DNA from: Cyrtodaria siliqua
Taxonomy: Eukaryota > Mollusca > Bivalvia > Adapedonta > Hiatellidae
DNA length: 64,000 nucleotides
Direction: 5' to 3'
NCBI GenBank assembly: GCA_037043455.1
Contig: JAWPHD010001148.1
Span: forward strand, 187,001-251,000
Part shown: piece after piece, positions 45,691 to 59,731 of the stretch
Layout of the letters: each line of letters begins with the position of its first letter
Position numbering within the stretch: the stretch's first letter is position 1
Notes under the pieces: generated by a model
Databases searched by the model: none
What the model was told of the DNA's origin: nothing
The model's input: only the letters and a program-made list of their open reading frames with translations
Made by a program: the position numbers and the translations under genes

Positions 45691-46462
45691 ATAACAACTA
45701 CAACTGGCGACAATGAGCAGCATTTACTTACAACTGGCAACAGTGTCCACTGGATACCGTGTCCACTGGATATCTACTACAACAGGCAAGAGAGAGAATC
45801 GGGTATCTACAGCAACTACAGTAGGAAACAGTGAGCACTGGGTACCTACAACTGACAATAGTGTCCACTGGGTACCTACAACAGCTACAGCAGGCAACAG
45901 TGAGCACAGGGTACCTACAACAACTACAACTAGGAGAAGTGTCCACCAGTTCCACCAACAACTACAACTGGCAGAAGTGTCCGGCAGTAACCTATAACAA
46001 CAACAAGCAACAGTGAGCACCGGTTACCTACAACTGACAATTGTGCACTGTGTACCTAAAACAACTACAACAGGCAACAGTGATTACCGGGTACCTGCAG
46101 CAACTTCTACAGGCAACAGTGAGCACTGGGTTCCCGCAACAGGCAACAGTGTCCACCGGTTACCTACAACAACTACAAATGGCAATAGTGTCGACTTGGT
46201 GCATACTAAATGAGCTCTGGGTACCTACAACTGTCGTCGGTGTCCACCGGGTATGTACAACAGTTACAACTGGGAAGTTCGCTTCGGGTACCTACATCAA
46301 CTACAGCTGCCAACAGTCTAATTGGTACCTATAACTGGCAACAGTGTCCACGGGGTACCTACAATAACTACAGGCAACACTATAACTGACATCAGTGACC
46401 ACCGGGTACCTAAAACAGGCAGGCATGTCCACCCGGTACCTACAACATCTACAACTAGCAGA
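45691..46462 (+). repeat. Satellite A, diverged
   Basis: The part 45725-46200 repeats 585-970 closely (GTGTCCACTGGATACC, CTACTACAACAGG, CAACAACTACAACTGGCAGA, AGTGTCCGGCAGTAACC), a longer duplication between the two blocks. Confidence 0.87.
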
Positions 46463-47178
46463 AATACTACTGATAGCGGGTTAACACAGAATGGAGAAGA
46501 TACGCGCTTTCTGGAGTACTACTGATGTCGGGATGACACAGAAGGGAGAAGATTCACACTCTGATGTATTGCTGATTTTGGTGATACAGAAGGTTGGAGA
46601 TACACATGGTGGAGTACAACTGATGTCAGGGTGACACAGAAGGGAGAAGATACATTCTAGCTATATGGAGTACTGCTGATGTCAGGGTGATACAGAAGGG
46701 AGAAGATAATGCTATGTGCGGTACTGCTGATGTTGAGGTGAAACAGAAGTGATACGATTTACGCTATGTGGAATACTACTGATGTCTCGGTGACACAGAA
46801 GGTAGCAGATATACGCTATGTGGAGTGATAATGATGTCAGGGTAACATAGAAGGGAGATGATATCATATACAGTGTGCTGAGTACTACTGGTGTCGAAGT
46901 GACACAGAAGGGGGGAAATGCACACCATGTGGAGTACTACTGATGTCTGGTTGAAACAGAAGGGAGAACATACACATTATATGGAGTTCTACTGATGTCA
47001 CGGTGACACAAAAGGGAGCAGTTACACACTATATCGTACAACTGATCTCGGTGACACAGAAGGGAGAAGATACACACAATGTGGAGTACTACTGATGTCA
47101 AGGTGACACGGAAGAGAGAAGATATATTCTGTTTTCATTACTACTGATGTCAGGGTGACACAGAAGAGAGAACAACAA
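46463..47178 (+). repeat. Satellite B block
   Basis: About 14 diverged B units. It follows the A block directly and has no inverted part. 46470-46580 resembles 1735-1850 (TAACACAGAATGGAGAA, ATACGCGCTTT). Confidence 0.88.
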
Positions 47179-47640
47179 CTGGCAACAGTATGTACAGGGT
47201 ACTATAAACCGAACAACTGGCAACAGTGTCCACTGAGGCAAATATATATATACATCAGTCCTCCACATAATGATGTTTGGTGGTGAAGGTACGGCTATAA
47301 GGGGAGGATGGAGGCCGTATATCTTTTTACTTGTATCAAGGTAACGTTATGTAGGGTCGGAATTATCAGAATTCTTTAGAGATTTCTGTGGCCACCTTTA
47401 CAACTGCAACAGTTATCAACGAGTACCTGCAGCTGGCAACAGTGTGCACCAGGTACTATAACGCCTACAACTGGCAAAAGTGTTCACTGAGGGAAATATA
47501 TACTTCATATAGTGGTGTTTGGTGGTGAAGGTATGGCTATAAGGGGAGGATGGAGGCTGTATACTTACTTTTATCAAGGTAACTTTATGTAGGGTCGTAA
47601 TTACCAGAATTGTATTTTGAGATTTCTGTATCCACCTTTA
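47179..47640 (+). repeat. Tail module T, two copies
   Basis: GATGTTTGGTGGTGAAGGTA and GTGTTTGGTGGTGAAGGTAT, each with GGCTATAAGGGGAGGATGGA and GAGATTTCTGT. They correspond to the T pair at 7430-7880. Confidence 0.84.
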
Positions 47641-48130
47641 CAACTACAAGAGGCAAAAGTGAGGAATGTGTACCTGCAACAACTAAAAGATGCAACAGTG
47701 AGTACATATAGCAACTACAAGAGGCAACAGTGAGCAATGTGTACCTACAATAACTACAAAAAGCGATAGTGAACACTGTGTACCTACAACAGCCAACAGT
47801 GAGCACCGGATATATACAACAACTACAAGAGGCAGCAGAGAGCAATGTGTACCTACAACTACAAGAGGCAACTGTGGACACCATGTACCTGCAACAACTA
47901 CAGGATGCAACAGTTAGCACCGGGTACCTATAACAACTACAAGAGGCAACAGTGAGCAATGTGTACCTACAATAACTACAAAAAGCGATAATGAACACTG
48001 TGTACCTACAACAGCCAACAGTGAGCACCGGATACCTACAACAACTACAACAGGCAACAGAGAGCACTGGGTGCATACAACAACTACAACAGGAAATAGT
48101 GAGTACTGTGTACCTACAACAACAACTACA
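47641..48130 (+). repeat. Satellite A block, left neighbour of the SINE-derived array
   Basis: AGAGGCAAC variant with a 230-bp duplication (47745-47830 and 47945-48030 share AATAACTACAAAAAGCGATA). It stops at ACAACAACTACAAG, where the array begins. Confidence 0.87.
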
Positions 48131-49036
48131 AGCGGGTGGTTTCTAGGACTGGTGTCTCCGGTGTCGGTATAAAGTGTCTGGGTTGGGGTATCAGCACCGA
48201 ACTGATTGACCAGTGTCAGAATAATGTGACTGGGGGGTTATCATGTCTACTACGGCGTGGTATTCCAGTGTGGCAGCACTATAAAGAAACCATTGAGTTC
48301 GCTGCTTCAAGTAGACATATCATCACATCACACGCAAAAACACACAGATACAAATCCAGACTCCATTTTCTGTTAGAAATACACACACACACACACACCA
48401 GCACCGAAAACTTGCACAGGAGTCGCCGTCTCGATAGTTCGAAAACACCGCAGTGTGGCACAATGGTAGAGCGTTCGCCTCACATGCGGTAGGTCATGGG
48501 TTTATCCACGGCCGGGTCATACCAAAGACTTCATAAAAGCGGCACTAGTAGCCTACTCCCTTGCTTGACGTTCAGCACTTTTCAAAAGGGTGGTTTCTAG
48601 GACTGGTGTCTCCGGTGTCAGTATAAAGTGTCTGGGTTGGGGTATCAGCACCAAACTGATTGACCAGTGTCAGAATAATGTGACTGGGGGGTATCATGTC
48701 TACTACGGCGTGGTATTCCAGTGTGGCAGCACTATAAAGAAACCATTGAGTTTGCTGCTTCCAGTAGACATCATCACATCACACGCAAAAACACACAGAT
48801 ACAAATCCAGACTCCATTTTCTGTAAGAAATACACACACACACACCAGCACCGAAAACTTGCACAGGAGTCGCCGTCTCGACAGTTCGAAAACACCGCAG
48901 CGTGGCACAATGGTAGAGCGTTCGCCTCACATGCGGTAGGTCGTTGGTTTATCCACGGCCGGGTCATACCAAAGACTTCATAAAAGCGGCACTAGTAGCC
49001 TGCTCCCTTGCTTGACGTTCAGCACTTTTCAAAAGG

Positions 49037-52000
49037 GTGGTTTCTAGGACTGGTGTCTCCGGTGTCGGTATAAAGTGTCTGGGTTGGGGTATCAGCACCG
49101 AACTGATTGACCAGTGTCAGAATAATGTGACTGTGGGGTATCATGTCTACTACGGCGTGGTATTCCAGTGTGGCAGCACTATAAAGAAACCATTGAGTTC
49201 GCTGCTTCAAGTAGACATATCATCACATCACACGCAAAAACACACAGATACAAATCCAGACTCCATTTTCTGTTAGAAATACACACACACACACCAGCAC
49301 CGAAAACGTGCACAGGAGTCGCCGTCTCGATAGTTAGAAAACACCGCAGCGTGGCACAATGGTAGAGCGTTCGCCTCACATGCGGTAGGTCGTGGGTTTA
49401 TCCACGTTCAGCACTTTTCAAAAGGGTGGTTTCTAGGACTGGTGTCTCCGGTGTCAGTATAAAGTGTCTGGGTTGGGGTATCAGCACCGAACTGATTGAC
49501 CAGTGTCAGAAAAATGTGACTGGGGGGTTATCATGTCTACTACGGCGTGGTATTCCAGTGTGGCAGCACTATAAAGAAACCATTGAGTTCGCTGCTTCAA
49601 GTAGACATATCACATTACACGCAAAAACACACAGATACAAATCCAGACTCCATTTTCTGTTAAAAATACACACACACACACACACACACACCAGCACCGA
49701 AAACTTGCACTGGAGTCGCCGTCTCGATAGTTCGAAAACACCGCAGCGTGGCACAATGGTAGAGCGTTCGCCTCACATGCGGTAGGTCGTGGGTTTATCC
49801 ACGGCCGGGTCATACCAAAGACTTCATAAAAGCGGCACTAGAAGCCTACTCCCTTGCTTGACGTTCAGCACTTTTCAAAAGGGTGGTTTCTAGGACTGGT
49901 GTCTCTGGTGTCGGTATAAAGTGTCTGGGTTGGGGTATCAGCACCGAACTGATTGACCAGTGTCAGAATAATGTGACTGGGGGGTTATCATGTCTACTAC
50001 GGCGTGGTATTCCAGTGTGGCAGCACTATAAAGAAACCATTGAGTTCGCTGCTTCAAGTAGACATATCACATCACACGCAAAAACACACAGATACAAATC
50101 CAGACTCCATTTTCTGTTAGAAATACACACACACACACACCAGCACCGAAAACTTGCACAGGAGTCGCCGTCTATAGTTCGAAAACACCGCAGCGTGGCA
50201 CAATGGTAGAGCGTTCGCCTCACATGCGGTAGGTCGTTGGTTTATCCACGGCCGGGTCATACCAAAGACTTCATAAAAGCGGCACTAGTAGCCTGCTCCC
50301 TTGCTTGACGTTCAGCACTTTTCAAAAGGGTGGTTTCTAGGACTGGTGTCTCCGGTGTCGGTATAAAGTGTCTGGGTTGGGGTATCAGCACCGAACTGAT
50401 TGACCAGTGTCAGAATAATGTGACTGTGGGGTATCATGTCTACTACGGCGTGGTATTCCAGTGTGGCAGCACTATAAAGAAACCATTGAGTTCGCTGCTT
50501 CAAGTAGACATATCATCACATCACACGCAAAAACACACAGATACAAATCCAGACTCCATTTTCTGTTAGAAATACACACACACACACCAGCACCGAAAAC
50601 GTGCACAGGAGTCGCCGTCTCGATAGTTAGAAAACACCGCAGCGTGGCACAATGGTAGAGTGTTCGCCTCACATGCGGTAGGTCGTGGGTTTATCCACGT
50701 TCAGCACTTTTCAAAAGGGTGGTTTCTAGGACTGGTGTCTCCGGTGTCAGTATAAAGTGTCTGGGTTGGGGTATCAGCACCGAACTGATTGACCAGTGTC
50801 AGAATAATGTGACTGGGGGGTTATCATGTCTACTACGGCGTGGTATTCCAGTGTGGCAGCACTATAAAGAAACCATTGAGTTCGCTGCTTCAAGTAGACA
50901 TATCACATCACACGCAAAAACACACAGATACAAATCCAGACTCCATTTTCTGTTAAAAATACACACACACACACACACACACACCAGCACCGAAAACTTG
51001 CACTGGAGTCGCCGTCTCGATAGTTCGAAAACACCGCAGCGTGGCACAATGGTAGAGCGTTCGCCTCACATGCGGTAGGTCGTGGGTTTATCCACGGCCG
51101 GGTCATACCAAAGACTTCATAAAAGCGGCACTAGAAGCCTACTCCCTTGCTTGACGTTCAGCACTTTTCAAAAGGGTGGTTTCTAGGACTGGTGTCTCTG
51201 GTGTCGGTATAAAGTGTCTGGGTTGGGGTATCAGCACCGAACTGATTGACCAGTGTCAGAATAATGTGACTGGGGGGTTATCATGTCTACTACGGCGTGG
51301 TATTCCAGTGTGGCAGCACTATAAAGAAACCATTGAGTTCGCTGCTTCAAGTAGACATATCACATCACACGCAAAAACACACAGATACAAATCCAGACTC
51401 CATTTTCTGTTAGAAATACACACACACACACACACACCAGCACCGAAAACTTGCACAGGAGTCGCCGTCTCGATAGTTCGAAAACACCGCAGCGTGGCAC
51501 AATGGTAGAGCGTTCGCCTCACATGCGGTAGGTCGTTGGTTTATCCACGGCCGGGTCATACCAAAGACTTCATAAAAGCGGCACTAGTAGCCTGCTCCCT
51601 TGCTTGACGTTCAGCACTTTTCAAAAGGGTGGTTTCTAGGACTGGTGTCTCCGGTGTCGGTATAAAGTGTCTGGGTTGGGGTATCAGCACCGAACTGATT
51701 GACCAGTGTCAGAATAATGTGACTGTGGGGTATCATGTCTACTACGGCGTGGTATTCCAGTGTGGCAGCACTATAAAGAAACCATTGAGTTCGCTGCTTC
51801 AAGTAGACATATCATCACATCACACGCAAAAACACACAGATACAAATCCAGACTCCATTTTCTGTTAGAAATACACACACACACACACGAGCACCGAAAA
51901 CGTGCACAGGAGTCGCCGTCTCGATAGTTAGAAAACACCGCAGCGTGGCACAATGGTAGAGCGTTCGCCTCACATGCGGTAGGTCGTGGGTTTATCCACG

Positions 52001-54226
52001 TTCAGCACTTTTCAAAAGGGTGGTTTCTAGGACTGGTGTCTCCGGTGTCAGTATAAAGTGTCTGGGTTGGGGTATCAGCACCAAACTGATTGACCAGTGT
52101 CAGAATAATGTGACTGGGGGGTTATCATGTCTACTACGGCGTGGTATTCCAGTGTGGCAGCACTATAAAGAAACCATTGAGTTCGCTGCTTCAAGTAGAC
52201 ATATCACATCACACGCAAAATCACACAGATACAAATCCAGACTCCATTTTCTGTTAAAAATACACACACACACACACACACACACCAGCACCGAAAACTT
52301 GCACTGGAGTCGCCGTCTCGATAGTTCGAAAACACCGCAGCGTGGCACAATGGTAGAGCGTTCGCCTCACATGCGGTAGGTCATGGGTTTATCCACGGCC
52401 GGGTCATACCAAAGACTTCATAAAAGCGGCACTAGAAGCCTACTCCCTTGCTTGACGTTCAGCACTTTTCAAAAGGGTGGTTTCTAGGACTGGTGTCTCC
52501 GGTGTCGGTATAAAGTGTCTGGGTTGGGGTATCAGCACCGAACTGATTGACCAGTGTCAGAATAATGTGACTGGGGGGTTATCATGTCTACTACGGCGTG
52601 GTATTCCAGTGTGGCAGCACTATAAAGAAACCATTGAGTTCGCTGCTTCAAGTAGACATCACATCACACGCAAAAACACACAGATACAAATCCAGACTCC
52701 ATTTTCTGTTAGAAATACACACACACACACACACACCAGCACCGAAAACTTGCACAGGAGTCGCCGTCTCGATAGTTCGAAAACACCGCAGCGTGGCACA
52801 ATGGTAGAGCGTTCGCCTCACATGCGGTAGGTCGTTGGTTTATCCACGGCCGGGTCATACCAAAGACTTCATAAAAGCGGCACTAGTAGCCTGCTCCCTT
52901 GCTTGACGTTCAGCACTTTTCAAAAGGGTGGTTTCTAGGACTGGTGTCTCCGGTGTCGGTATAAAGTGTCTGGGTTGGGGTATCAGCACCGAACTGATTG
53001 ACCAGTGTCAGAATAATGTGACTGTGGGGTATCATGTCTACTACGGCGTGGTATTCCAGTGTGGCAGCACTATAAAGAAACCATTGAGTTCGCTGCTTCA
53101 AGTAGACATATCATCACATCACACGCAAAAACACACAGATACAAATCCAGACTCCATTTTCTGTTAGAAATACACACACACACACACCAGCACCGAAAAC
53201 GTGCACAGGAGTCGCCGTCTCGATAGTTAGAAAACACCGCAGCGTGGCACAATGGTAGAGCGTTCGCCTCACATGCGGTAGGTCGTGGGTTTATCCACGT
53301 TCAGCACTTTTCAAAAGGGTGGTTTCTAGGACTGGTGTCTCCGGTGTCAGTATAAAGTGTCTGGGTTGGGGTATCAGCACCGAACTGATTGACCAGTGTC
53401 AGAATAATGTGACTGGGGGGTTATCATGTCTACTACGGCGTGGTATTCCAGTGTGGCAGCACTATAAAGAAACCATTGAGTTCGCTGCTTCAAGTAGACA
53501 TATCACATCACACGCAAAATCACACAGATACAAATCCAGACTCCATTTTCTGTTAAAAATACACACACACACACACACACACACCAGCACCGAAAACTTG
53601 CACTGGAGTCGCCGTCTCGATAGTTCGAAAACACCGCAGCGTGGCACAATGGTAGAGCGTTCGCCTCACATGCGGTAGGTCATGGGTTTATCCACGGCCG
53701 GGTCATACCAAAGACTTCATAAAAGCGGCACTAGAAGCCTACTCCCTTGCTTGACGTTCAGCACTTTTCAAAAGGGTGGTTTCTAGGACTGGTGTCTCCG
53801 GTGTCGGTATAAAGTGTCTGGGTTGGGGTATCAGCACCGAACTGATTGACCAGTGTCAGAATAATGTGACTGGGGGGTTATCATGTCTACTACGGCGTGG
53901 TATTCCAGTGTGGCAGCACTATAAAGAAACCATTGAGTTCGCTGCTTCAAGTAGACATCACATCACACGCAAAAACACACAGATACAAATCCAGACTCCA
54001 TTTTCTGTTAGAAATACACACACACACACACACACCAGCACCGAAAACTTGCACAGGAGTCGCCGTCTCGATAGTTCGAAAACACCGCAGCGTGGCACAA
54101 TGGTAGAGCGTTCGCCTCACATGCGGTAGGTCGTTGGTTTATCCACGGCCGGGACATACCAAAGACTTCATAAAAGCGGCACTAGTAGCCTTCTCCCTTG
54201 CTTGACGTTCAGCACTTTTCAAAAGG
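49037..54226 (+). repeat. Four trimeric higher-order repeats of about 1.3 kb
   Basis: Starts at 49037, 50330, 51629 and 52928; lengths 1293, 1299, 1299 and 1299. Each trimer is a short unit (389-391 bp, GACTGTGGGGTATC variant), a 457-bp unit (GTGTCAGTATAAAG, GCACTGGAGTCGCC) and a 447-453 bp unit. The third and fourth differ at only a few positions (for example 52083 against 53382). Confidence 0.9.
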
Positions 54227-55131
54227 GTGGTTTCTAGGACTGGTGTCTCCGGTGTCGGTATAAAGTGTCTGGGTTGGGGTATCAGCACCGAACTGATTGA
54301 CCAGTGTCAGAATAATGTGACTGGGGGGTATCATGTCTACTACGGCGTGGTATTCCAGTGTGGCAGCACTATAAAGAAACCATTGAGTTCGCTGCTTCAA
54401 GTAGACATATCATCACATCACACGCAAAAACACACAGATACAAATCCAGACTCCATTTTCTGTTAGAAATACACACACACACACCAGCACCGAAAACTTG
54501 CACAGGAGTCGCCGTCTCGATAGTTCGAAAACACCGCAGCGTGGCACAATGGTAGAGCGTTCGCCTCACATGCGGTAGGTCGTGGTTTTATCCATGGCCG
54601 GGTCATACCAAAGACTTCATAAAAACGGCACTAGAAGCCTACTCCCTTGCTTGACGTTCAGTACTTTTCAAAAGGGTGGTTTCTAGGACTGGTGTCTCCG
54701 GTGTCGGTATAAAGTGTCTGGGTTGGGGTATCAGCACCGAACTGATTGACCAGTGTCAGAATAATGTGACTGGGGGGTTATCATGTCTACTACGGCGTGG
54801 TATTCCAGTGTGGCAGCACTATAAAGAAACCATTGAGTTCGCTGCTTCAAGTAGACATATCACATCACACGCAAAAACACACAGATACAAATCCAGACTC
54901 CATTTTCTGTTAGAAATACACACACACACACACACACACCAGCACCGAAAACTTGCACAGGAGTCGCCGTCTCGATAGTTCGAAAACACCGCAGCGTGGC
55001 ACAATGGTAGAGCGTTCGCCTCACATGCGGTAGGTCGTTGGGTTTATCCACGGCCGGGTCATACCAAAGACTTCATAAAAGCGGCACTAGTAGCCTACTC
55101 CCTTGCTTGACGTTCAGCACTTTTCAAAAGG

Positions 55132-55373
55132 GTGGTTTCTAGGACTGGTGTCTCCGGTGTCGGTATAAAGTGTCTGGGTTGGGGTATCAGCACCGAACTG
55201 ATTGACCAGTGTCAGAATAATGTGACTGGGGGGTATCATGTCTACTACGGCGTGGTATTCCAGTGTGGCAGCACTATAAAGAAACCATTGAGTTCGCTGC
55301 TTCAAGTAGACATATCATCACATCACACGCAAAAACACACAGATACAAATCCAGACTCCATTTTCTGTTAAAA

Positions 55374-55410
<37 letters not shown>

Positions 55411-57146
55411 AGCACCAGCACCGAAAACTTGCACAGGAGTCGCCGTCTCGATAGTTCGAAAACACCGCAGCGTGGCACAATGGTAGAGCGTTCGCCTCAC
55501 ATGCGGTAGGTCATGGGTTTATCCACGGCCGGGTCATACCAAAGACTTCATAAAAGCGGCACTAGTAGCCTACTCCCTTGCTTGACGTTCAGCACTTTTC
55601 AAAAGGGTGGTTTCTAGGACCGGTGTCTCCGGTGTCGGTATAAAGTGTCTGGGTTGGGGTATCAGCACCGAACTGATTGACCAGTGTCAGAATAATGTGA
55701 CTGGGGGGTATCATGTCTACTACGGCGTGGTATTCCAGTGTGGCAGCACTATAAAGAAACCATTGAGTTCGCTGCTTCAAGTAGACATATCATCACATCA
55801 CACGCAAAAACACACAGATACAAATCCAGACTCCATTTTCTGTTAGAAATACACACACACACACCAGCACCGAAAACTTGCACAGGAGTCGCCGTCTCGA
55901 TAGTTAGAAAACACCGCAGCGTGGCACAATGGTAGAGCGTTCGCCTCACATGCGGTAGGTCGTGGGTTTATCCACGTTCAGCACTTTTCAAAAGGGTGGT
56001 TTCTAGGACTGGTGTCTCCGGTGTCAGTATAAAGTGTCTGGGTTGGGGTATCAGCACCGAACTGATTGACCAGTGTCAGAATAATGTGACTGGGGGGTTA
56101 TCATGTCTACTACGGCGTGGTATTCCAGTGTGGCAGCACTATAAAGAAACCATTGAGTTCGCTGCTTCAAGTAGACATATCACATCACACGCAAAAACAC
56201 ACAGATACAAATCCAGACTCCATTTTCTGTTAGAAATACACACACACACACACACACACCAGCACCGAAAACTTGCACTGGAGTCGCCGTCTCGATAGTT
56301 CGAAAACACCGCAGCGTGGCACAATGGTAGAGCGTTCGCCTCACATGCGGTAGGTCGTGGTTTTATCCATGGCCGGGTCATACCAAAGACTTCATAAAAG
56401 CGGCACTAGAAGCCTACTCCCTTGCTTGACGTTTAGTACTTTTCAAAAGGGTGGTTTCTAGGACTGGTGTCTCCGGTGTCAGTATAAAGTGTCTGGGTTG
56501 GGGTATCAGCACCGAACTGATTGACCAGTGTCAGAATAATGTGACTGGGGGGTTATCATGTCTACTACGGCGTGGTATTCCAGTGTGGCAGCACTATAAA
56601 GAAACCATTGAGTTCGCTGCTTCAAGTAGACATATCACATCACACGCAAAAACACACAGATACAAATCCAGACTCCATTTTCTGTTAGAAATACACACAC
56701 ACACACACACACCAGCACCGAAAACTTGCACAGGAGTCGCCGTCTCGATAGTTCGAAAACACCGCAGCGTGGCACAATGGTAGAGCGTTCGCCTCACATG
56801 CGGTAGGTCGTTGGGTTTATCCACGGCCGGGTCATACCAAAGACTTCATAAAAGCGGCACTAGTAGCCTACTCCCTTGCTTGACGTTCAGCACTTTTCAA
56901 AAGGGTGGTTTCTAGGACTGGTGTCTCCGGTGCCGGTATAAAGTGTCTGGGTTGGGGTATCAGCACCGAACTGATTGACCAGTGTCAGAATAATGTGACT
57001 GGGGGGTATCATGTCTACTACGGCGTGGTATTCCAGTGTGGCAGCACTATAAAGAAACCATTGAGTTCGCTGCTTCAAGTAGACATATCATCACATCACA
57101 CGCAAAAACACACAGATACAAATCCAGACTCCATTTTCTGTTAGAA

Positions 57147-57185
<39 letters not shown>

Positions 57186-58675
57186 AGCACCGAAAACTTG
57201 CACAGGAGTCGCCGTCTCGATAGTTCGAAAACACCGCAGCGTGGCACAATGGTAGAGCGTTCGCCTCACATGCGGTAGGTCATGGGTTTATCCACGGCCG
57301 GGTCATACCAAAGACTTCATAAAAGCGGCACTAGTAGCCTACTCCCTTGCTTGACGTTCAGCACTTTTCAAAAGGGTGGTTTCTAGGACCGGTGTCTCCG
57401 GTGTCGGTATAAAGTGTCTTGGTTGGGGTATCAGCACCAAACTGATTGACCAGTGTCAGAATAATGTGACTGGGGGGTATCATGTCTACTACGGCGTGGT
57501 ATTCCAGTGTGGCAGCACTATAAAGAAACCATTGAGTTCGCTGCTTCAAGTAGACATATCATCACATCACACGCAAAAACACACAGATACAAATCCAGAC
57601 TCCATTTTCTGTTAGAAATACACACACACACACCAGCACCGAAAACTTGCACAGGAGTCGCCGTCTCGATAGTTCGAAAACACCGCAGCGTGGCACAATG
57701 GTAGAGCGTTCGCCTCACATGCGGTAGGTCGTGGGTTTATCCACGTTCAGCACTTTTCAAAAGGGTGGTTTCTAGGACTGGTGTCTCCGGTGTCAGTATA
57801 AAGTGTCTGGGTTGGGGTATCAGCACCGAACTGATTAACCAGTGTCAGAATAATGTGACTGGGGGGTTATCATGTCTACTACGGCGTGGTATTCCAGTGT
57901 GGCAGCACTATAAAGAAACCATTGAGTTCGCTGCTTCAAGTAGACATATCACATCACACGCAAAAACACACAGATACAAATCCAGACTCCATTTACTGTT
58001 AGAAATACACACACACACACACACACACCAGCACCGAAAACTTGCACTGGAGTCGCCGTCTCGATAGTTCGAAAACACCGCAGCGTGGCACAATGGTAGA
58101 GCGTTCGCCTCACATGCGGTAGGTCGTGGGTTTATCCACGGCCGGGTCATACCAAAGACTTCATAAAAGCGGCACTAGAAGCCTACTCCCTTGCTTGACG
58201 TTCAGCACTTTTCAAAAGGGTGGTTTCTAGGACTGGTGTCTCCGGTGTCGGTATAAAGTGTCTTGGTTGGGGTATCAGCACCGAACTGATTGACCAGTGT
58301 CAGAATAATGTGACTGGGGGTTATCATGTCTACTACGGCGTGGTATTCCAGTGTGGCAGCACTATAAAGAAACCATTGAGTTCGCTGCTTCAAGTAGACA
58401 TATCACATCACACGCAAAAACACACAGATACAAATCCAGACTCCATTTTCTGTTAGAAATACACACACACACACACACACACACCAGCACCGAAAACTTG
58501 CACAGGAGTCGCCGTCTCGATAGTTCGAAAACACCGCAGCGTGGCACAATGGTAGAGCGTTCGCCTCACATGCGGTAGGTCGTTGGTTTATCCACGGCCG
58601 GGTCATACCAAAGACTTCATAAAAGCGGCACTAGTAGCCTACTCCCTTGCTTGACGTTCAGCACTTTTCAAAAGG
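55132..58675 (+). repeat. Two tetrameric higher-order repeats of about 1.77 kb
   Basis: 55132-56904 (475 + 389 + 455 + 454) and 56905-58675 (471 + 389 + 455 + 456). Both have a first unit with an expanded (CA)n tract and a second unit starting CTAGGACCGGTGTC, a variant found only there. Confidence 0.85.
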
Positions 58676-59064
58676 GTGGTTTCTAGGACTGGTGTCTCCG
58701 GTGTCGGTATAAAGTGTCTGGGTTGAGGTATCAGCACCGAACTGATTGACCAGTGTCAGAATAATGTGACTGGGGGGTATCATGTCTACTACGGCGTGGT
58801 ATTCCAGTGTGGCAGCACTATAAAGAAACCATTGAGTTCGCTGCTTCAAGTAGACATATCATCACATCACACGCAAAAACACACAGATACAAAACCAGAC
58901 TCCATTTTCTGTTAGAAATACACACACACACACCAGCACCGAAAACTTGCACAGGAGTCGCCGTCTCGATAGTTAGAAAACACCGCAGCGTGGCACAATG
59001 GTAGAGCGTTCACCTCACATGCGGTAGGCCGTGGGTTTATCCACATTCAGCACTTTTCAAAAGG

Positions 59065-59731
59065 GTGGTTTCTAGGACTGGTGTCTCCGGTGTCAGTATA
59101 AAGTGTCTGGGTTGGGGTATCAGCACCAAACTGATTGACCAGTGTCAGAATAATGTGACTGGGGGGTTATCATGTCTACTACGGCGTGGTATTCCAGTGT
59201 GGCAGCACTATAAAGAAACCATTGAGTTCGCTGCTTCAAGTAGACATATCACATCACACGCAAAAACACACAGATACAAATCCAGACTCCATTTTCTGTT
59301 AGAAATACACACACACACACACACCAGCACCGAAAACTTGCACAGGAGTCGCCGTCTCGATAGTTCGAAAACACCGCAGTGTGGCACAATGGTGGCGTGG
59401 TATTCCAGTGTGGCAGCACTATAAAGAAACCATTGAGTTCGCTGCTTCAAGTAGACATATCACATCACACGCAAAAACACACAGATACAAATCCAGACTC
59501 CATTTTCTGTTAGAAATACACACACACACACACACACACACCAGCACCGAAAACTTGCACAGGAGTCGCCGTCTCGATAGTTCGAAAACACCGCAGCGTG
59601 GCACAATGGTAGAGCGTTCGCCTCACATGCGGTAGGTCGTTGGTTTATCCACGGCCGGGTCATACCAAAGACTTCATAAAAGCGGCACTAGTAGCCTACT
59701 CCCTTGCTTGACGTTCAGCACTTTTCAAAAG
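59065..59731 (+). repeat. Array unit fused to a truncated unit
   Basis: At 59392 the tRNA-like head breaks off after CACAATGGT and continues with GGCGTGGTATTCCAGTG, which is the middle of the next unit. The missing part includes the rest of the tRNA-like head and the first 130 bp of the unit. Confidence 0.88.

Noticed and set aside
44596..45834. Open frame of 412 codons on the + strand
   Set aside because: It is made of 30-bp satellite units; the other two + frames and one - frame are also open, there is no plausible start or splice signal, and the flanks are the same satellite.
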